From: Candidatus Nanohalarchaeota archaeon
Lineage (GTDB): Archaea; EX4484-52
NCBI GenBank assembly: GCA_003660905.1
Contig: QMVB01000014.1
Span: 1-18,547 of the forward strand
Direction: 5' to 3'
DNA length: 18,547 nt
Shown here: one piece after another, positions 14,551 to 18,547 of the stretch
Numbering within the stretch: the first letter of the stretch is position 1
Layout: each line of letters starts with the position of its first letter
Notes under the pieces: model-generated
The model's input: the letters and a program-made list of their open reading frames with translations, nothing else
Told to the model about the DNA's origin: nothing
Databases searched by the model: none
Program-made: the position numbers and the translations under genes

Positions 14551-14747
14551 CTTTATTCCTTTTAGGTAATGCCCGCAGCTTGCTGCGAAAAGACCATTAT
14601 AGTTAGAATGCTCACTAAAGAGGCAACACAGTTGAAAATTTATAAATTTACGAATGAAGATACTCTGCAGCTTGCTGTGGAGTGAGCGAAGCGAACGGTA
14701 GGAGCTTCATTAAATGATATTTGCATCTTATTGGCAATTATTTGCAC
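14551..14747. other. Hairpin-rich intergenic region
   Basis: No gene is visible, but G+C-containing hairpins stand out from the AT-rich background. CGCAG-CTTG-CTGCG occupies 14575-14587 with one flanking base. CTCTGCAG-CTTG-CTGTGGAG (14663-14682) pairs over 8 positions, two of them G-T. Both share the core GCAGCTTGCTG. GAAGC (14688-14692) can pair with GCTTC (14704-14708). The copies may be terminators of the membrane-protein operon, a small RNA, or REP-like elements. Confidence 0.5.
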
Positions 14748-15266
14748 TTATATAAAATCCTTTATCTTGTGCTTTACTTCTTCATGATATAGCCATAGAA
14801 GCAAAATTATCGCATCGAGTGAGACAAAGATATCTTTTCCAAAATGCTTCAGCAGATGAATCTTGTATGGCTGGTCTGAAAGAGGCCATAAAAACATTAT
14901 GCCTTCCCATCTTCCGCCTCCGAGAAAGAAATCCAGGAATATATGGAACAGGACGCCAAAGGCTATTGCAATAAAGTAAGTTGCAACTGTCTTGTTTTCT
15001 TTCTTCCAGAAATAAATTGCCGGAATCAGGAAAATCAGACCGAAAAAAGTTGTATGCGTTAATCCACCATGTTGAAGCCATTCGGGGGCATAATTGAACA
15101 GACCAAGAATTTTGCTCAATGGAATGTCAATGTCCGGCAAAAGACCGCCAATTCCTGCAATCATTACCGTATGCAGAGTAAAATAATTCTTGTTTTTCAG
15201 GATATAATCCCTATATAAATCAACTGCAATTATTGTCAATATTACATGAGTTACTGCTAATGGCAT
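14748..15266 (-). CDS. YdjM/DUF457-like membrane-bound predicted metal-dependent hydrolase
   Basis: A 172-residue membrane protein. The N-terminus has PLAVTHVILTIIAVD (His7), then a hydrophobic segment followed by GGLLPDIDIPL (40-50, Asp45 and Asp47). HGGLTHTTF has His66 and His71, and FHIFLDFFLGGGRWEG (108-121) carries the HxxxD pair. These are the conserved polar positions of the YdjM/DUF457 family, annotated as membrane-bound metal-dependent hydrolases; the substrate is unknown. An open frame extends upstream to 15434, but the start at 15266 is preferred. It lies one base after the ATPase stop, has GAGGT 5 bases upstream, and the extra 56 residues would fully overlap the ATPase gene. The two genes are therefore co-transcribed and probably translationally coupled. 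Confidence 0.8.
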   Translation of the reverse strand: MPLAVTHVILTIIAVDLYRDYILKNKNYFTLHTVMIAGIGGLLPDIDIPLSKILGLFNYAPEWLQHGGLTHTTFFGLIFLIPAIYFWKKENKTVATYFIAIAFGVLFHIFLDFFLGGGRWEGIMFLWPLSDQPYKIHLLKHFGKDIFVSLDAIILLLWLYHEEVKHKIKDFI

Positions 15267-15267
15267 A

Positions 15268-17565
15268 TCATACCTCTTTTTCGTTTTTATCCTTGAATTT
15301 TTTCTTTGCCTCGTTAAACCACGTGTTCCACTTGTCAAATATCTTGTCGCTGTCAAGAGAGCCAACTTCGTTTTTGACCTCTTCCTGGAACACATGGAAT
15401 CTGCTGTTGGCTTCAATCCAGAATTCCGCTTCAATTACATTGAGGTTGTTTATTTTATGAGAATAGTCAACCATTGTCTGCATTATCTTTTCCCTTAGCT
15501 TTATATTGTTCCAGACAAGATCCCAGTTGTTTTTAAAATCAGAAACCCTGTTGGCGATTTCATTCAGCACAAAACTTTCCCCGTTCAGCAATGTTTCTGT
15601 CGGCTCAATCTGATCTGTTTTTGAATTATATACCATTAACTGTACAAATCCTTTTTCCCTGTGCGGATCATCAGTCCAGTCCTTGAGAACTTCTGTGATT
15701 TCCATCATTCTCCTGTATGTGTGAAGCCCGTCTGCGCTCTTCAGTCGGTTCATGATTACGATGATGTCTGTTGCCTTGAAACTTGTTGGGGGGACATCAA
15801 GATCATTCACTACTCTGTCAAATACACCGTAAGGAGACTCCCCATGTATTGTTCCTGCAACAAGGTTTGCAAGTGCCCCGATTCGCATTGATTCATACAA
15901 TGCCAGCGCTTCTTTGCTTCTTACTTCCCCGATAATTAGGCAGGAATCTCCGAGGCGCAGCGCAGTTCTTATTGCCTCTTCTGTCGGAAGTTCTGATTCA
16001 ATATGCGTAATTACAGAGCGGGATTTAAGAGAAACAATGTTGTAGCCAAAATCCCTCAGTGCTTCAAGAGGAAGCTCAAGCGTGTCTTCAACAGTAATGA
16101 GTCGGTATCTTTTAAGTAAGGTAGTAATGGCTGCGCCAAGAATAGATGATTTTCCGGCAGATCTTGTTCCTGCAAACAGTATGGTTCTTGCTCCGTCTAT
16201 GATAAAGCTCAAAAGTCCTGCTGCAAGGCAGTTGAATGATTTATAGTGTACGAGCAGTGGAAAAGTCCACGGTTTCTCCCTGTGCCGCCTTATTGAAAAT
16301 GCAAACCCCTGCGGAGAGAGGTTTTTTGCAACTGCCCCTATTCTTGCCCGTCCCCCGGGAAAATCTATTTCTGTGTCCAAAACAGGATTTGCTTCATCCA
16401 GTGGTCTTCCTGATTCAATCCTGAACCGTGTTGCCCAGCTTTCTGCTTCATCTTTTGTCGGGATTATATTTGTTATGCACTCTTCGTATTTTGCGTGCAG
16501 CAAATACATTGGCGTGTTTCCTTTTGGCGCATTTACAAAAAGGTCCTGCACATTTTCATCTTCAAGGACAACCTCCATAATTCCATATCCTGCAGTATAT
16601 CTTGTTAGTATTTTTGCCATTTTGTGCAGTTGTTCTTTGCTCAGTGTTTTGTTTGTAGTCTGGGCAATTTCAGCGAGCATATCCAAGCCGATATTGTAGA
16701 ACAGTTCCCTCATTTTTTTAGGCTCTGCAAAATCGCTCTGGGCAGGCTTATGCTCGCTCATATACTGGCGGGCAATATCCAGAAGCATGTATTCATCTTC
16801 GCTTAGCCTGAATTCCGGCGGGAGTATATGGTAATAGTTTCTTGTTTCTCCCTCTACCCGGTATATTTTGATTTCTGTTTCATCTCCGCAAAAATACTGG
16901 TCTATCTGAAAAGAATTTTTCGGAGGCATCGTCATGTATCGGGTAAGCATAAAATTCGGTCGGACAAGAGGATGGAACAATTCACGGTATAAAGCGCGGT
17001 TTCCAATTTCATACCCAATCAGGCGGTCTTTGACCAGCTTTATCATCTTTGTTTCTCCAAATTTGTCTTTTATGAAATTCAGTGTATTTAAGTAATATTT
17101 TATGTCGTCCCTTTTTCGCATTTGCCTTTCAATTACCATCAATGCTTTTATATGCCGTATTTCTCTTGTTAGGAGAACATAGGCGCTAATCGGATCCCTT
17201 CTGTAAGTTACAGTTATTAGTTTCTGCAAAAAGCCTATTCTCGTTGATATTGTTTTTGCATCTTTGAGTATAGATACATGGGATGGAGTTATTATTTTTT
17301 TATCCCTCACCAGATACAGGTAAGTGCTTGCGATTTGCCTCAATAATCCAACTTGACCGTAGTCATACTCAAAATCTCTTGTCTGCGAAAGGATTATATA
17401 TTCTGTTGATTTTTCCTGCATGAGCTTGTCTATCGTTCTTGCCATGCAGTTGGGAAACTCTTCTATGCTTGCGCCGTATATACAGTTAAGGCAGTTTACT
17501 TTCAGAACCTTTTCATCGGGAAGAAACATATATCCGCAAACATCAGAATATTTATTCTCAGCCAT
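15268..17565 (-). CDS. Type II/IV pilus-type assembly ATPase (GspE/VirB11/ArlI-like)
   Basis: A 765-residue hexameric-type secretion ATPase that would power pilus or secretion-system assembly at the cytoplasmic membrane. The N-terminal ~250 residues are a lineage-type extension starting with CLNCIYGASIEEFPNC (Cys25, Cys28, Cys40), a possible metal site. The middle region (about 310-430) contains the VNAP...PM and GRPLDEANPVLDTE segments of the family. The motor domain has Walker A GTRSAGKSS (466-474), an Asp box VEDTLELPL (492-500), Walker B CLIIGEVR (542-549) and a His box GTIHGESP (571-578). All motor motifs are present. It is longer than the usual ~550 residues because of the extension and a charged C-terminal tail (about 680-765). 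No ArlJ/TadC-type membrane platform or pilin gene lies in the window, so its partners are elsewhere. Confidence 0.92.
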   Translation of the reverse strand: MAENKYSDVCGYMFLPDEKVLKVNCLNCIYGASIEEFPNCMARTIDKLMQEKSTEYIILSQTRDFEYDYGQVGLLRQIASTYLYLVRDKKIITPSHVSILKDAKTISTRIGFLQKLITVTYRRDPISAYVLLTREIRHIKALMVIERQMRKRDDIKYYLNTLNFIKDKFGETKMIKLVKDRLIGYEIGNRALYRELFHPLVRPNFMLTRYMTMPPKNSFQIDQYFCGDETEIKIYRVEGETRNYYHILPPEFRLSEDEYMLLDIARQYMSEHKPAQSDFAEPKKMRELFYNIGLDMLAEIAQTTNKTLSKEQLHKMAKILTRYTAGYGIMEVVLEDENVQDLFVNAPKGNTPMYLLHAKYEECITNIIPTKDEAESWATRFRIESGRPLDEANPVLDTEIDFPGGRARIGAVAKNLSPQGFAFSIRRHREKPWTFPLLVHYKSFNCLAAGLLSFIIDGARTILFAGTRSAGKSSILGAAITTLLKRYRLITVEDTLELPLEALRDFGYNIVSLKSRSVITHIESELPTEEAIRTALRLGDSCLIIGEVRSKEALALYESMRIGALANLVAGTIHGESPYGVFDRVVNDLDVPPTSFKATDIIVIMNRLKSADGLHTYRRMMEITEVLKDWTDDPHREKGFVQLMVYNSKTDQIEPTETLLNGESFVLNEIANRVSDFKNNWDLVWNNIKLREKIMQTMVDYSHKINNLNVIEAEFWIEANSRFHVFQEEVKNEVGSLDSDKIFDKWNTWFNEAKKKFKDKNEKEV

Positions 17566-17584
17566 ATTAAAAGATGAAGCAAAT

Positions 17585-17593
17585 AAATTTAAA
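17585..17593. promoter_or_regulatory. Symmetric TATA element shared by two divergent genes
   Basis: AAATTTAAA is centred at 17589, almost exactly midway between the ATG at 17565 (minus strand) and the ATG at 17614 (plus strand). That puts it 24-25 bases from each start. The 48-base intergenic gap contains no second good TATA candidate for either direction. Both genes would be leaderless. Usage in both directions is inferred. Confidence 0.5.
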
Positions 17594-17613
17594 GTTATAA
17601 TTCTTTAAGTAAT

Positions 17614-17904
17614 ATGATTCTCAAAATTATAAATTTATTGAGAGATATGATTTTTTATGTTATTGCAGGGATTGCAAATGGACTTATCAAAATAATCAAT
17701 ACTTTCATTCAGTGTGCAATAGTTGTAAAGCAGGAAGCTGCTGTGTCATCACCATTGGAGCTGATAATTGTATTTCTCTTCTTTGCAGGGCTCGGGTGGT
17801 TTTTGTTCAAATTCACAATCGGCTCAATTGAAACATACGCTAAATTTATAGGTATTCTTGGCGTTCTTGCAGTTTTGACGCTTATAATAATTATTTATTT
17901 TTAG
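17614..17904 (+). CDS. Small two-pass membrane protein
   Basis: A 96-residue hydrophobic protein not matched to a named family. An amphipathic N-terminal part (ILKIINLLRDMIFYVIAGIA) precedes two clear membrane segments, about residues 50-68 (ELIIVFLFFAGLGWFLFKF) and 78-95 (FIGILGVLAVLTLIIIIY). It contains one cysteine (Cys34) and few charged residues. It is divergent from the pilus-type ATPase gene and appears to share its TATA element, which hints at co-expression. A role as a small membrane partner of that ATPase is possible but is based on position only. Confidence 0.65.
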   Translation: MILKIINLLRDMIFYVIAGIANGLIKIINTFIQCAIVVKQEAAVSSPLELIIVFLFFAGLGWFLFKFTIGSIETYAKFIGILGVLAVLTLIIIIYF

Positions 17905-17975
17905 TGAGCGAACAAAAGAAGGTTTGGTGAGTGAACAAAGGAATTCTCTGTATTTTTGTAGGAAGCGAGAATTCC
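17904..17975. repeat. Tandem imperfect repeat followed by a hairpin
   Basis: GTGAGCGAACAAAAGAA (17904-17920) and GTGAGTGAACAAAGGAA (17927-17943) match at 15 of 17 positions. They are followed by GGAATTCTC (17940-17948) and its perfect complement GAGAATTCC (17967-17975) with an 18-base loop. They directly follow the stop of the small membrane protein and could form its 3'-end structure. Confidence 0.6.
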
Positions 17976-18547
17976 GCAGTGAACCATCAATCTGCAAATA
18001 TTTCTTTGCGCAACTTATAATCTTTGAGACATTTTGCTTATACACTAAATATGAGACGCAAAATGACGCCTTAAAAAGCAAAGCAACACCTGCAAGACTT
18101 GATTTTTATGGTTTTTTTTCTGCTGCGTATTTTTTGTAAGATGCAGAAAAAAGTTGTAAGGGCAAGGAGAGTGAATTCCGCAGTGATCTACAACACAGCA
18201 TATCATAAATGGTATTGTAGATGCAGAAAATCCGAAGGATATTCTCGCATTCTCGCAGCCAATAATCAGCAAACATTTCCTGTTGCAGTTTACAATATTT
18301 GAGATTTTTGGGTAGCGAGCACAGAAAATTGCCGTATTATGTAAAGAGTGCAAATTTTACAGCGAATATCCAAAACCTTGAAAGTAGTAAATTGCGTAAG
18401 CTTCTTTCATGGCATTTTGCTTATACCCCAACTTTGACAGTTTGACGCCAAATAAGACAGGAAAACCTATTTGACAGTTTACAAAAAACAGGATTTTTCA
18501 ATAGAATTTATGTGATAATCGCTTGTTTTTGACTATAAATCCACTTA
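17976..18547. other. Non-coding stretch with degenerate repeats and hairpins
   Basis: No convincing gene is visible on either strand. GAATTCCGCAGTGA occurs at 17969-17982 and 18173-18186. CATTTTGCTTATAC occurs at 18030-18043 and 18413-18426, each followed some 20-30 bases later by TGACGCC. The stretch after each first motif also shares a loosely similar block (17989-18029 and 18264-18304, ending in TTTGAGA). Hairpins include ATCTACAA/TTGTAGAT (18186-18193 and 18215-18222) and GAAAATCC-GAA-GGATATTC with one mismatch (18226-18244). TTTGACAGTTT is repeated at 18433 and 18470. The short open frames here lie in different frames over the repeats, so the repeats are not protein-driven. Confidence 0.5.

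Noticed and set aside
15267..15434. Longer start for the YdjM-like gene, giving 228 residues
   Set aside because: The extra 56 residues lie wholly inside the ATPase gene in another frame and are Arg/Lys/Ser-rich noise. The start at 15266 has a Shine-Dalgarno sequence and the family's normal N-terminus.
17924..18353. Three overlapping short open frames in the terminal non-coding region
   Set aside because: They overlap each other on both strands, none has a promoter or ribosome site at sensible spacing, and the repeats beneath them fall in different frames.
17904..18547. CRISPR array
   Set aside because: The repeats are few, degenerate and irregularly spaced, with no unit-spacer periodicity and no cas gene in the window.
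1..18547. tRNA or rRNA genes
   Set aside because: Both strands were scanned by eye for T-arm motifs (GTTCGAATC-like) and none was found with a matching acceptor stem. The non-coding gaps are mostly too short or lack cloverleaf pairing.

Overview
The window looks like a piece of an AT-rich archaeal genome, most likely a DPANN lineage of the Woesearchaeota/Pacearchaeota type. The evidence is an archaeal-type glutamyl-tRNA synthetase, a ribosomal protein eS26 (absent from bacteria and from most euryarchaea), a TtuA/NcsA-type tRNA thiolase with its zinc fingers, an archaeal GspE/VirB11-like assembly ATPase, and TATA-like boxes about 25 bases upstream of many start codons, which suggests leaderless transcripts. 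Internal genes of apparent operons instead carry Shine-Dalgarno sequences. No rRNA or tRNA was found, so the assignment rests on protein content only.

Layout. 1-1700: a Bro-N/DinD-like gene runs straight into a decayed KilA-N gene (N-terminus missing, one in-frame amber, one frameshift), remains of virus-type regulatory genes. 1705-2826 (minus): a single polypeptide carrying PanB (ketopantoate hydroxymethyltransferase) followed by a complete, residue-for-residue PanD (pyruvoyl aspartate decarboxylase). 2981-4675: gltX. 4680-5210 (minus): an unknown protein. 5211-5841: no intact gene, but the C-terminal remnant of a DUF4143-type ATPase. 5842-7588: a strikingly AT-rich two-gene operon of an LCMT-family methyltransferase and a divergent HemB-like protein lacking the usual metal ligands. 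7636-11061: a large protein with a charged cytoplasmic N-terminus, about five membrane segments and an ~830-residue Cys-containing ectodomain. 11140-13172 (minus): a small protein and an ABC exporter half-transporter, coupled by an ATGA overlap. 13209-14521 (minus): eS26 and the tRNA thiolase. 14748-17565 (minus): pilus/secretion-type ATPase followed by a YdjM/DUF457-like membrane protein. 17614-17904 (plus): a small membrane protein divergent from the ATPase, apparently sharing one symmetric TATA element. 17905-18547: non-coding, with degenerate repeats and hairpins.

The PanB-PanD fusion joins the two enzymes that supply the two halves of pantothenate and so feed coenzyme A synthesis. The methyltransferase-HemB pair is the best candidate for an undescribed function: the HemB keeps both Schiff-base lysines but has lost the metal site, a signature motif and one substrate-binding arginine, and its base composition differs sharply from its surroundings. 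The ABC exporter, the large surface protein and the pilus-type ATPase are all envelope functions. The remaining genes are translation housekeeping.
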